This document shows positions 43,682-52,626 of a DNA stretch of 64,000 nucleotides, one piece after another. Position 1 is the first letter of the stretch. Each line of letters starts with the position of its first letter. A program made the translations under genes and the position numbers. The stretch spans positions 186,001-250,000 of the forward strand of contig JAEZZA010000006.1 of NCBI GenBank assembly GCA_023442525.1, read 5' to 3'. The notes beneath the pieces were generated by a model that made no database searches, was not told the DNA's origin, and saw only the letters and a program-made list of their open reading frames with translations. The DNA is from Bacteroidota bacterium. GTDB taxonomy: Bacteria > Bacteroidota > Bacteroidia > Bacteroidales > UBA10428.

Positions 43682-44965
43682 ATGTCCTGTAAAAATACCA
43701 CTATCCGGATAATGTTAGTTGTTATTGCATTAACAACCCGAAATCTCTTTGGTTTAAATGCTATGCCAATTCCCGACCTGATTGTTAATGCCGTTTACGA
43801 TGATAACATCTTCTCGGTTCAGCTTAAGACCGTAGGTTGGGAGTTTTCGATGCCAGTGATTGAGCTGGGATCGGATCAGCAACTCGAACTCAGGTTCGAC
43901 GACCTGTCGGGCGAAACACGTACTTTCGGATACACATTGGTCCATTGCGACTGTGACTGGCATATTTCCGGTCTGCCCGAAAGCGAATACATGACAGGCT
44001 TTACAGGCGGGATCATCAGAAATTATTCTCAATCTTTGAACACCACCCGGTTTTATATTAACCACCACCTGCAATTCCCCGAAGAAGACGCCATACCCTC
44101 AGTGAGCGGCAATTATGCAATTGTGGTTTATGAAGAAAGCGATCCTGAAAAAATAGTACTTACCCGCAGATTTTATGTATCGGAAAATACATCAGGAATC
44201 GAAGCTGTAGTGCGCCGGCCTTCTGTGGGACTTGAAAAGAACACATCTCAGCAGCTTCAGATTTCGGTAAACTACAAAAGCAGTGAAATTCGCGATCCGC
44301 TTTCTGAACTGCAAACAGTGGTAGTACAAAATTATCGTTACGATAATTCAATGGTTTTTACAAAACCGTATTTATCCAGGCCAGGCAGGCTGGAATTTAC
44401 CGACCCTGAAGGAGGCATAATATCCGGCGGCAATGAGTTCAGAACACTCGACATAAAGAGTACGAGATACCAGACCGAGAATGTAGCACGGATTGATTTC
44501 AGAAATCCCTATTACCATATATTATTAAAGCCTGATGGTTTGCGTTCGGACAAACCCTGGTTCAGCAAAGCCGACCTGAACGGAGAATATTATGTCGACC
44601 GCGAAAGATCTACCGATCGACACACGGAAGCCGACTACGTGTACGTGCATTTTAGCCTGGAAATACCTCCCACTTACGCAGCCGATGAAATATATGTTGG
44701 CGGCGCATTCACCAATTGGGAAACCCTGCCCGGTAACCAATTGAAATATAATCCCGATAACGGTCTGTTTGAAGCAACCCTGCTGCTCAAACAGGGTTTA
44801 TACGATTATTGTTTCCTTATGAAAAACGCAACTACCGGTATTGCAGATGAATATGAAATCGAAGGAAGTTATTATGAAACAGAAAACGATTATTCGGTTT
44901 TTGTCTATTTTAAGGACTCTTTCAACCGTTATCACCGTCTTATAGGATTTTTACCACTAAAATAA
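43682..44965 (+). CDS. DUF5103 / type IX secretion system plug-domain protein
   Basis: 427 residues from the ATG at 43682 (an in-frame TTG lies one codon upstream). Signal peptide-like start (IRIMLVVIALTTRNLFG), then the DUF5103 N-terminal domain (QLELRFDDLSGETRTFGYTL, HCDCDWH) and a C-terminal part with WxxxP and GLYDYCFLMKNATTG, which matches the family reported as a plug of the Bacteroidota type IX secretion translocon. It is divergent from nqr. No other type IX genes are in the window. A role in gating the secretion pore is known for homologues and is inferred here. Confidence 0.78.
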   Translation: MSCKNTTIRIMLVVIALTTRNLFGLNAMPIPDLIVNAVYDDNIFSVQLKTVGWEFSMPVIELGSDQQLELRFDDLSGETRTFGYTLVHCDCDWHISGLPESEYMTGFTGGIIRNYSQSLNTTRFYINHHLQFPEEDAIPSVSGNYAIVVYEESDPEKIVLTRRFYVSENTSGIEAVVRRPSVGLEKNTSQQLQISVNYKSSEIRDPLSELQTVVVQNYRYDNSMVFTKPYLSRPGRLEFTDPEGGIISGGNEFRTLDIKSTRYQTENVARIDFRNPYYHILLKPDGLRSDKPWFSKADLNGEYYVDRERSTDRHTEADYVYVHFSLEIPPTYAADEIYVGGAFTNWETLPGNQLKYNPDNGLFEATLLLKQGLYDYCFLMKNATTGIADEYEIEGSYYETENDYSVFVYFKDSFNRYHRLIGFLPLK

Positions 44966-45072
44966 TACTCATAATCTTGATTATTTAAGCAGGGTTTATG
45001 CTGGTGAAACAGGTCATTTGATAATTGCATGTTTGAATACATGTTTATATTCGTATTTTTATTGGACATCAT

Positions 45073-47472
45073 ATGATCAAAATGAAAAGTATCCGGATAC
45101 TATCAACTATTGCCATCATAGCAGTCGTATGCACGACATCTGGCGCTCAGGTACTCAATGAAATAAATAATAAACTGGATATTTATTTAAAAAAGTATCC
45201 CGAAGAAAAGGTGTATCTGCAATCCGACCGTTCAGCCTATTCGCCCGCCGAAACTATCTGGTTTAAAGCCTGGTTGCTAAACGACACGGAAGCGCAACAG
45301 AATGAGCTCAGCAACTATCTTTATATCTCATTGATTGATAAGGATAGTATTGAAATAATCAGTCAGGTATTGCCCCTTGGCTCCAATCAGCTTGATGGCA
45401 GTTTAAAATTGCCCGAACTTCTGAACCCTGGTTATTACAAGCTGATTGCTTATACAACATGGATGAAGAATACTCCTGTTGACCGGATATTCGATAAAAA
45501 TATTCTCATCCGGAACAGTGATAATAATGAAATTGATGTTGATTTAAAGCTTTCACCGGATATTGCGATACCTTCAGGACAGGCATTCGTTATGATCAGG
45601 ACTGCCAAAAAAGACGGAAGCGCTGTATCGGTAAATTACAATTACAGATTGTTTAACAATAAAGGTGTGTTAAGTTCCGGAAAGGGAAAGACCGGAGATA
45701 CAGGTGAAAGTAAAGTATCCGTTGGTATTCCCGATTCTGAAATGTGTGAAGGGCTGAAGATGGAAGTTGATGTCAGCTACAAATCGTTCCGGCGTACCTT
45801 TGCTATGGCAATTCCCTGGCCCGGTAACAGTTTTAACATAATGTTTTACCCCGAAAGCGGGCTTATGCTCTATGGAATTGACACCAAAGTTGCTTTCAGA
45901 GCTTTTAACCAGGCCGACCGGCCGGTTGATTTCAAAGGTGAGATTTACACAAACGATAATGTCCGGGTAAAACAAGTAGAGAGCACTTACCAGGGAATCG
46001 GCTCATTCAACCTGACACCTGAAAAGGGTAAAACATATTATTTAAAAGTTACACAACCGGAAGGTATTTCTCAGACATTTAATCTGCCTGTTCCGCGAAG
46101 GACAGGACTTGCCTTGCATGTTGAATCGGTAACTGAAGATGCCCTTACACTTGTAGCCCAACAAACCAGCCGGTTCCGGAACACCTACAATTTAATAGGT
46201 CAGTCAAACGGAAATATTTATTGGATGGATACCATTAATACCTCGGGTACGGCGATTATTAAAGTTCCGCTGAAAGAATTTCCCGCGGGTGTTTCAGAAT
46301 TCACTGTATTTGACTCTGCAAAAAATCTGATGGCCAAGCGACTGGTTTTTATAAACCAACAAGACCGGCTGAATATTACCCTGAAACCGGATAAGACGGT
46401 ATATGCACCGCGTGAAAAGGTTAGTATTACCATTTCGGTAACCGATGATAAGGGTAAACCGGTGGATGCCTGGCTGGCACTAGGTGCAGTTCTGTCCGGT
46501 AGCGACATAAACATTAACAACCCGGGACTTTACAGTTATTCGACATTAAAAAGTAACCTGATTGGATTTCTGCCAACACCTGATTACTATCTAACAAAGG
46601 AGCATAATGACATATTAGATGACCTGTTGATTGCCAACGCATTTAAGAGATTTACATGGGGCATGGTTTTGGGGGTAAATCAAAACAGTATTCCTTTCAA
46701 ATCGATGGAAGAAAACGGTAATCCTGTTCCATCAATTGAATACGACCGGAACCTGTCGAGATATTTTGCACAGGATATTCATAATTCATTGAATAACCCG
46801 GGGAATACCTTCACAAAAGAAGCAAAAAACGACATGGACAGGATACTTAACCCGGAAAATTATAAGAAAGCTCCAGGTCCCGATTACAGCAAAATGAAAG
46901 ATGTAGACGAAATAGTGTACAGCATTAAACCATATAAGCTAATCGACGGTAAGATCGTTTTTCACAGCAGCAGCCCCAATACGCTGATGAATCAGCAAGG
47001 CGCAGCAATTGCCATTGACGGTGTTTACCGGGGAACCGATCCTACAATTTTCAGTACACTAAAACCGACGGACATTGACCGGGTGGTTGTATCTACCAAT
47101 CCGATAGACGTACAAAAATATACCGGGCTGAACACAATTGGTATCATTGAAATATTTACCAAAACTGGCCGGACCATGCTTACAAACGAAGAAGAAAAAG
47201 CACCCAGGATCGAGAAAGTTAAAGTAAATGATCAGTTTACGGCTCCCGATTATGAGGCAGCGCCAAAAAGCATACGTGCAGGGACCGATCGGCGTGAAAC
47301 ACTTTATTGGAATGCCGGTATCAGAACAGGCCGTTCAGGTACGGTAACCATAACTTTTTTTAATGGCGATGCAACATCGGAGGTAAAAGTAACGGCCGAG
47401 GGTATGTCGACCAGCGCCACCCCTCTCACCGGAACCGGATCAACCACTTATACAATACGCCGCTTAAAATAG
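45073..47472 (+). CDS. MG2-like protein with TonB-plug-like C-terminal domain
   Basis: 799 residues, signal peptide (IRILSTIAIIAVVCTTSGAQ). N-terminal macroglobulin-like strand repeats are suggested by EKVYLQSDRSAYSPAETIWFKAWLLND and by a later ITLKPDKTVYAPREKVSITISV. Near the C-terminus AIAIDGVYRGTDPTIFSTLKPTDIDRVVV and GIIEIFTKTG resemble a TonB-receptor plug domain without a barrel. This combination occurs in secreted proteins of Bacteroidota of unknown function, possibly envelope-defence or nutrient-uptake accessory proteins. The following hairpin at 47498 ends the transcript. Confidence 0.68.
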   Translation: MIKMKSIRILSTIAIIAVVCTTSGAQVLNEINNKLDIYLKKYPEEKVYLQSDRSAYSPAETIWFKAWLLNDTEAQQNELSNYLYISLIDKDSIEIISQVLPLGSNQLDGSLKLPELLNPGYYKLIAYTTWMKNTPVDRIFDKNILIRNSDNNEIDVDLKLSPDIAIPSGQAFVMIRTAKKDGSAVSVNYNYRLFNNKGVLSSGKGKTGDTGESKVSVGIPDSEMCEGLKMEVDVSYKSFRRTFAMAIPWPGNSFNIMFYPESGLMLYGIDTKVAFRAFNQADRPVDFKGEIYTNDNVRVKQVESTYQGIGSFNLTPEKGKTYYLKVTQPEGISQTFNLPVPRRTGLALHVESVTEDALTLVAQQTSRFRNTYNLIGQSNGNIYWMDTINTSGTAIIKVPLKEFPAGVSEFTVFDSAKNLMAKRLVFINQQDRLNITLKPDKTVYAPREKVSITISVTDDKGKPVDAWLALGAVLSGSDININNPGLYSYSTLKSNLIGFLPTPDYYLTKEHNDILDDLLIANAFKRFTWGMVLGVNQNSIPFKSMEENGNPVPSIEYDRNLSRYFAQDIHNSLNNPGNTFTKEAKNDMDRILNPENYKKAPGPDYSKMKDVDEIVYSIKPYKLIDGKIVFHSSSPNTLMNQQGAAIAIDGVYRGTDPTIFSTLKPTDIDRVVVSTNPIDVQKYTGLNTIGIIEIFTKTGRTMLTNEEEKAPRIEKVKVNDQFTAPDYEAAPKSIRAGTDRRETLYWNAGIRTGRSGTVTITFFNGDATSEVKVTAEGMSTSATPLTGTGSTTYTIRRLK

Positions 47473-47497
47473 TTCAGGATTTTCATTTGTATTTCTG

Positions 47498-47546
47498 AAT
47501 CGGGGCATGATAGTACTGATAGTATTTAGTACTTCATGCCCTGATT
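47498..47546 (+). terminator. Long hairpin terminator
   Basis: GGGCATGA (47503-47510) pairs with TCATGCCC (47534-47541); inside, AGTACT (47512-47517) pairs with AGTACT (47528-47533) after a single bulged T, and outer bases 47498-47502 pair with 47542-47546. The total stem is about 19 bp with a 10-nt loop, followed by a short T-run. Confidence 0.75.
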
Positions 47547-47664
47547 TTGTGTTGTATGCCGCTGAGGGCAAGCTTCAGACTATTATTACACCAGTCAGGT
47601 GACGAGATATTGCAGAAAATAGTATTTTTATGGAGGATTGAAATTGTAACTAAATTCTTTCAAA

Positions 47665-50124
47665 ATGAAAACCATCACTTTCAAAACCATCCTCGCCATA
47701 ACCCTTTTATCCTTGATATTCTCCTGCTCAAGGCAGAACCTCACTTCGAACCGTGATCGTAACTTCAACGAAGGCTGGAAGTTCATGCGCGACAGTATGC
47801 CCGGCGTCAATCCATGGGATCTGGCATTCGACGATTCGCAATGGCTGACTGTTGATGTTCCGCACGACTGGAGCATGATGGCATTGCCCGGTGAGGAAAA
47901 CGAAAGTCAGATAGGTCCGTTTTCGATGAAGAGTCCCGGCGCCACCTCTACCGGTTATGTAATGGGAGGTACGGCCTGGTATCGGAAACATTTCACGCTG
48001 AATAAGAAAGATGAAGGTAAAATAGTTACCCTGAAGTTCGATGGTGTTTACATGGAAACCGAAGTATGGGTAAACGGCAAGCCGGTGGGCAACCATGTTT
48101 ACGGTTACACGCCATTTTATTTTGATATCACGGATCTGCTCAACAAGGCAGGAACCGAAAACGTGATTGCGGTAAAGGTTAGCAATACCGGACGAAATAC
48201 ACGGTGGTATTCCGGATCTGGAATTTACCGGAATGTAACCTTATCGGTAACCGACCCGGTGCATGTTGATGTATGGGGAGTGCAGGTGATTACCCGCGAC
48301 ATAAGCAGCGATCAGGGCAAGGCTGATATCCGGGTAAAACTGGTAAATAAGACACAGGAAGACAAAGAAGCGGTTGTAAAGGTAACCATACTATCGCCGG
48401 AACCGGCAATAAATACGGTTTCTGTTTCAGGGAACATAAAAATACTGGCCGGAGACAAGGGATTTTTTGATGCAGGTGTGGTAATCAACAATCCCCAATT
48501 ATGGTCGCCTTCCTCCCCTGCCCTTTATAAAGCAGTAATAAAGATTGAATCCAAAGGCAAGGTAGTCGATGAATATACGCAGATGTTTGGTTTTCGTACG
48601 GTAGAAATTTCAGCTCAGAATGGCCTTTTGTTAAACGGAGAGCCAGTTGAATTAAAAGGAGGCTGTATGCATCATGATAACGGTTTGTTGGGTGCTGCTG
48701 CATTCGACAGGGCTGAGGAGCGTCGTGTACAGATTATGAAGGATAACGGTTTCAACGCCATCCGTACCAGTCATAACCCACCCTCGGAAGCCTTTCTCAA
48801 TGCCTGCGACCGGCTTGGGATGCTTGTAATTGATGAGACTTTCGATATTTGGGAGCGTCAGAAGAATCCGATGGATTATCACCGGTTTTTCAGAGAATGG
48901 TGGAAGCAGGATGTGGAAGCAATGATTCTGCGCGACAGGAATCATCCGGCGATAATTATGTGGAGTATTGGCAATGAAATTCCCGAAAGGGCTGATACAA
49001 GTGGTGTCAGAATTGGGAAAGCACAAATCGAGTTTATAAAAACACTGGATAAAACAAGGCATTTCACCAACGCGATTTGCGAATTCTGGGATAATCCGGG
49101 ATGGAAATGGGAAAGAACCGCAGCTGCCTTTGACGTACTCGATGTTGGCGGATACAATTATCAGTTTCTGAGATATGAAAGTGATCATGCCGTTTATCCG
49201 GAACGGGTCATGATGGGTACAGAGTCGGTTCCGAAAGATGCTTTTGGGAACTGGGAGATGGTAGAAAAGCATCCGTATGTGATTGGTGATTTTGTATGGA
49301 CCGGTATGGATTACCTGGGAGAGACCGGAATCGGACACACGCAATATTTCACCAAAGACCAGAAAGATCAGTTTGCGATGACATGGCCCTGGTATAACGC
49401 ATGGTGCGGCGACATTGATATTATTGGGGGGAAGAAGCCTCAGATGGTTTACAGGGATATTTTATGGAGAAACAGTGAGATTGAGATGAACGTTCATCCG
49501 CCGGTTCCTGGGGGGAAAACGGAAGTAGTAAGTTACTGGGGATGGCCTGATGAATATCCGCATTGGAACTGGAAAGGATATGAGGATCAGACCATGCAGG
49601 TATCGGTATATACACGGGAAGATTCAGTAAGACTATTCTTAAACGGAAGGGAAATAGGAAGAAAGGGAGTGTCAGCAAAGACAAAATACACGGCTGTTTT
49701 CGATGTTCCTTATGAGCCGGGCGAGTTGAAGGCTGTAGCTTATCGTGGCGGTAGTGTGCATTCTGAGAAGGTATTCAATACTACTGGTGAAGCGGCTGCT
49801 GTAAGACTGTCAGTCGACAGAAATTCAATCCGGGCTGACAGAAATGACTTGTCGTTTGTAACCATTGAGGTTGTGGATGAATTCGGCAAGGTTGTCACCG
49901 ATGCTTCCAACCAGGTAAACATTGAGATTACAGGTAACGGCGAACTTGCCGGAAGCGGAAATGCCTGTCCCTTCGATATGGAAAGCGTGGGAAAGACTAA
50001 CGTAAAGACCTTCCATGGCAAGGCTTTGGCCATTGTACGTCCTTACTCCAAACGTGGCTCCATAAACCTGATCGTCTCCTCTCCGGGACTTACGGAAGGA
50101 ACAGCGAAAATAGTGGTGGAATAA
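47665..50124 (+). CDS. Glycoside hydrolase family 2 protein (beta-galactosidase-like lipoprotein)
   Basis: 819 residues. Type II signal peptide with lipobox LIFSC (Cys21), then the GH2 sugar-binding domain (GTAWYRKHFTL, YMETEVWVNGKPVGNH), an Ig-like domain and the catalytic TIM barrel. Acid/base Glu438 in WSIGNE and nucleophile Glu520 in MMGTES are present. C-terminal Ig-like domains are of the DUF4982 type. It is predicted to be anchored on the cell surface or periplasmic face and to cleave beta-galactosides or related beta-glycosides. No SusCD pair or other CAZyme is nearby, so this is an isolated gene rather than part of a visible polysaccharide utilisation locus. Confidence 0.9.
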   Translation: MKTITFKTILAITLLSLIFSCSRQNLTSNRDRNFNEGWKFMRDSMPGVNPWDLAFDDSQWLTVDVPHDWSMMALPGEENESQIGPFSMKSPGATSTGYVMGGTAWYRKHFTLNKKDEGKIVTLKFDGVYMETEVWVNGKPVGNHVYGYTPFYFDITDLLNKAGTENVIAVKVSNTGRNTRWYSGSGIYRNVTLSVTDPVHVDVWGVQVITRDISSDQGKADIRVKLVNKTQEDKEAVVKVTILSPEPAINTVSVSGNIKILAGDKGFFDAGVVINNPQLWSPSSPALYKAVIKIESKGKVVDEYTQMFGFRTVEISAQNGLLLNGEPVELKGGCMHHDNGLLGAAAFDRAEERRVQIMKDNGFNAIRTSHNPPSEAFLNACDRLGMLVIDETFDIWERQKNPMDYHRFFREWWKQDVEAMILRDRNHPAIIMWSIGNEIPERADTSGVRIGKAQIEFIKTLDKTRHFTNAICEFWDNPGWKWERTAAAFDVLDVGGYNYQFLRYESDHAVYPERVMMGTESVPKDAFGNWEMVEKHPYVIGDFVWTGMDYLGETGIGHTQYFTKDQKDQFAMTWPWYNAWCGDIDIIGGKKPQMVYRDILWRNSEIEMNVHPPVPGGKTEVVSYWGWPDEYPHWNWKGYEDQTMQVSVYTREDSVRLFLNGREIGRKGVSAKTKYTAVFDVPYEPGELKAVAYRGGSVHSEKVFNTTGEAAAVRLSVDRNSIRADRNDLSFVTIEVVDEFGKVVTDASNQVNIEITGNGELAGSGNACPFDMESVGKTNVKTFHGKALAIVRPYSKRGSINLIVSSPGLTEGTAKIVVE

Positions 50125-50130
50125 CAGGCT

Positions 50131-50162
50131 GTCGTTGCGATCAATGCGAGGTGCCAGGCGAA
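50131..50162. repeat. Degenerate dispersed element (GTCATTGCGAGG type)
   Basis: GTCGTTGCGATCAATGCGAGG followed by GCCAGGCGAA, immediately after the GH2 gene. It reads as the inverted, degenerate form of CGCTCCTCGCAA at 32480 and of the element at 63751-63820. Confidence 0.45.
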
Positions 50163-50189
50163 TTTTCTTTAAAGCTGTAATAATCAGTA

Positions 50190-51068
50190 ATGGAACCTAA
50201 AAAATTTACTCAGTTCGGTACATTTTTAGCAAGCATAATGCTGTTATTGCTTTTATTATTTACTGTAATAATAATCAGGCAATGGAAAACAAATAGTCCT
50301 GAAATATATATTCAGATTTTTGTAGTACTGTTATTCTTATTCTTCCTGTTAACGTGTTACAAATTAACAATAACCGTTGACAGTACTACTGTTTCATTCA
50401 GGCTTGGAATTGGATGGTTTGGAAAATCCTATAAAATTTCAGATATAAAATCGTGTCGTCCTGTAACCAATTCATGGTTTAGCGGGGCCGGAATTCGCAT
50501 GATCAGGAATGGCTGGTCGTATAGCGTTAGCGGAATACATGCTATCGAACTTCAGTTTAAAAATAAAAAATCTGTCGTCAGAATCGGCACAAACAAACCT
50601 GGTGAAATCAGCCGCCTTATAAACTCACTAATTATCGGCGGAGAAACTCAAAATATTGAATTGGAAAATTCGTCAAAAAAATGGACAAATCCACTATGGT
50701 TTGTATTGGTATTGATCCCCTTGCTAACAGTAATTCCCAATTTCAGTGAGACAAAAGTAAAATTCAATGAAACCGGATTTAAGATATCAGGTGTATATGG
50801 CATGACAATTCCATATTCAGAATTGGAACAAATTGATACGATATCCGTTATTCCGCAGATTGCTCTCAGAACAAATGGATATTCTTTTGGAAAAACGCGT
50901 CTGGGAAATTTTAAATTTACAGATAACAGTCATGCAAAACTGTTCATTAAAACCGGATCATCACCTTATCTGCTGATCCGTTCGAAGGATCGTGTTCCGA
51001 TTTATATCAACTATGACAATAAACAGGAAACGATTGATTTGTATAATGAATTAAAAGACAAAATGTAA
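50190..51068 (+). CDS. Membrane protein of unknown function
   Basis: 292 residues. Two adjacent N-terminal membrane helices (about 9-28 and 36-57), a globular segment that may be PH-like (TITVDSTTVSFRLGIGWFGK, a short beta-rich stretch with a conserved-looking tryptophan), a third helix near 170-184, and a second similar globular segment (VKFNETGFKISGVYGMTIPY). The duplicated helix plus beta-domain layout resembles bacterial PH-domain proteins. Not recognised as a named family. It is co-oriented with the CPBP protease gene 54 bp downstream. Confidence 0.6.
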   Translation: MEPKKFTQFGTFLASIMLLLLLLFTVIIIRQWKTNSPEIYIQIFVVLLFLFFLLTCYKLTITVDSTTVSFRLGIGWFGKSYKISDIKSCRPVTNSWFSGAGIRMIRNGWSYSVSGIHAIELQFKNKKSVVRIGTNKPGEISRLINSLIIGGETQNIELENSSKKWTNPLWFVLVLIPLLTVIPNFSETKVKFNETGFKISGVYGMTIPYSELEQIDTISVIPQIALRTNGYSFGKTRLGNFKFTDNSHAKLFIKTGSSPYLLIRSKDRVPIYINYDNKQETIDLYNELKDKM

Positions 51069-51122
51069 TTATCGCTGGCCGATCTTCCTGATCCGGGAAA
51101 TCATTGCTCAAAATTTTCAAAT

Positions 51123-51959
51123 ATGCAGCAAAAAAAACTTTTTCTGTTCATACTTATTTCCTATGTATTATCATGGATATGCTGGATTCCTGTGCTGAAT
51201 AAAATCGAATCAGGTCCCTTTGAATCGGCCCCACTTGTTTTGCTGTTATTTTTCATCGGAGCATACGGCCCTACGCTGACCGCTCTGTTACTTACTGCAT
51301 TTTTCGATGGAAAGAGCGGTTTAAAAGATATCGTATCACGACTGAAGTTAAAAAAGATAAAAATAAAGTGGATACTGATAAGCCTTATAATTAGCCCGGT
51401 CTTGTATGTCATTACGTTCGTACTCTATAAACTTTTTAACGGATCGGTTGGTGAAGTAAACTACGGATTGCTGCCCTGGATTCCTGTTGTTTTTATTGTT
51501 CCCATAATTTTCGGCCCGCTTGCCGAAGAATTTGGCTGGAGGGGATTCCTGCTTCCTTTGTTGAATCCGGGATCACAGCCGATACGGGCAAGTATAATAG
51601 TCGGATTTATCTGGGCACTCTGGCATGCACCACTTTTCTGGGCTAAATCAGGTACTGCAATTAGTGGCTTTGAGGTTACAGTACCATTAATTGCCTTGTT
51701 TTTAATTGCTGTAATCGGCTCAAGCTTTATTTATACCTGGGCTTTCAATAATACTTCAGGAAATATAAGCATTGCCATTCTTATACATTTAAGCATGAAT
51801 TCATCGGGAACTATACGGAGTATGCTATTCCCCCAAATGGGACCCGAAGATTCCCTCGATTTTTATAAATATTACACAATAGTATTATGGTTTTTAGTCC
51901 TCTTGTCCTGGTTGATTCTCAAGACTAAGAACAGAGATAATGCTATTTATAAAAGGTAA
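51123..51959 (+). CDS. CPBP family intramembrane metalloprotease
   Basis: 278 residues, about eight membrane helices. The three Abi/CPBP motifs are in place: EEFGWRGFL (Glu135, Glu136, Arg140), WALWHAP (His168) and IHLSMN (His222, Asn226). Such proteins cleave prenylated substrates in eukaryotes and have varied or unknown roles in bacteria, including bacteriocin immunity. The preceding membrane protein may be a partner. Convergent with the response regulator, with stop codons 7 bp apart. Confidence 0.88.
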   Translation: MQQKKLFLFILISYVLSWICWIPVLNKIESGPFESAPLVLLLFFIGAYGPTLTALLLTAFFDGKSGLKDIVSRLKLKKIKIKWILISLIISPVLYVITFVLYKLFNGSVGEVNYGLLPWIPVVFIVPIIFGPLAEEFGWRGFLLPLLNPGSQPIRASIIVGFIWALWHAPLFWAKSGTAISGFEVTVPLIALFLIAVIGSSFIYTWAFNNTSGNISIAILIHLSMNSSGTIRSMLFPQMGPEDSLDFYKYYTIVLWFLVLLSWLILKTKNRDNAIYKR

Positions 51960-51966
51960 TCTCTTT

Positions 51967-52584
51967 TTATCCATTCAGATTAATTATCCCCTTCTGCAAT
52001 GCCATTTTTATCAGGCTGGCCGTATTTTTTGCATTCAGCTTGATCAACATATTCCGGCGGTGGCTATCGACAGTTGACTGACCAATAAATAGTTTTTCGG
52101 CTATTTCAGCATTGGTAAAACCATCGGCAATATATTGTAGTATCTCCGTCTCTCGCCTTGTAAGAATAGCATTTCTGTGATTGTCCATAATATCGGACGA
52201 CTCGTCGCATATGTAATTTTTCCCTTCAAGTACTGCCAGGATTGCTTCTTTAATTTCATCACCGGATGCGTTTTTAAGTACAAATCCGGAGGCGCCACAA
52301 TCGAGCATTAATTTGATAATGCTGTGTTCGCGGTATGAACTTATAGCAAGAATTTTGACATCATTGTTATTTTGTTTCAGCAATTTAATGATCTCAGTAC
52401 CGTTACCATCCGGTAAATTGTAATCGAGCAAAACCAGGCCGGGTTTATACACATCAATTATTTTCCGGCATTCTTCAAGTGAACATGCCACGATGCAATT
52501 GGAAGAAATGTTTTGCTGAAGGATCAGAGTTTTTAGTCCCTCGGCAACCACAGGGTGATCATCTACGATCAATACGTCAACCAT
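51967..52584 (-). CDS. LuxR-type response regulator
   Basis: 205 residues: receiver domain with VDDHPVV, phospho-acceptor Asp54 in VLLDYNLPDG, and a C-terminal NarL/LuxR helix-turn-helix (LTRRETEILQYIADGFTN, EIAEKLFIGQSTVDSHRRN). It is 42 bp downstream of the histidine kinase gene and in the same direction, so the two form a cognate pair of the NarL type. Targets are unknown. Confidence 0.93.
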   Translation of the reverse strand: MVDVLIVDDHPVVAEGLKTLILQQNISSNCIVACSLEECRKIIDVYKPGLVLLDYNLPDGNGTEIIKLLKQNNNDVKILAISSYREHSIIKLMLDCGASGFVLKNASGDEIKEAILAVLEGKNYICDESSDIMDNHRNAILTRRETEILQYIADGFTNAEIAEKLFIGQSTVDSHRRNMLIKLNAKNTASLIKMALQKGIINLNG

Positions 52585-52626
52585 TCTACTATTATAAGGA
52601 GTTTAAGGGCATTTTCAGTTTTCATA

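Noticed and set aside
48652..49344. 230-residue - strand ORF opposite the GH2 gene
   Set aside because: Antisense to the catalytic barrel, no signal or family motif; a shadow frame.
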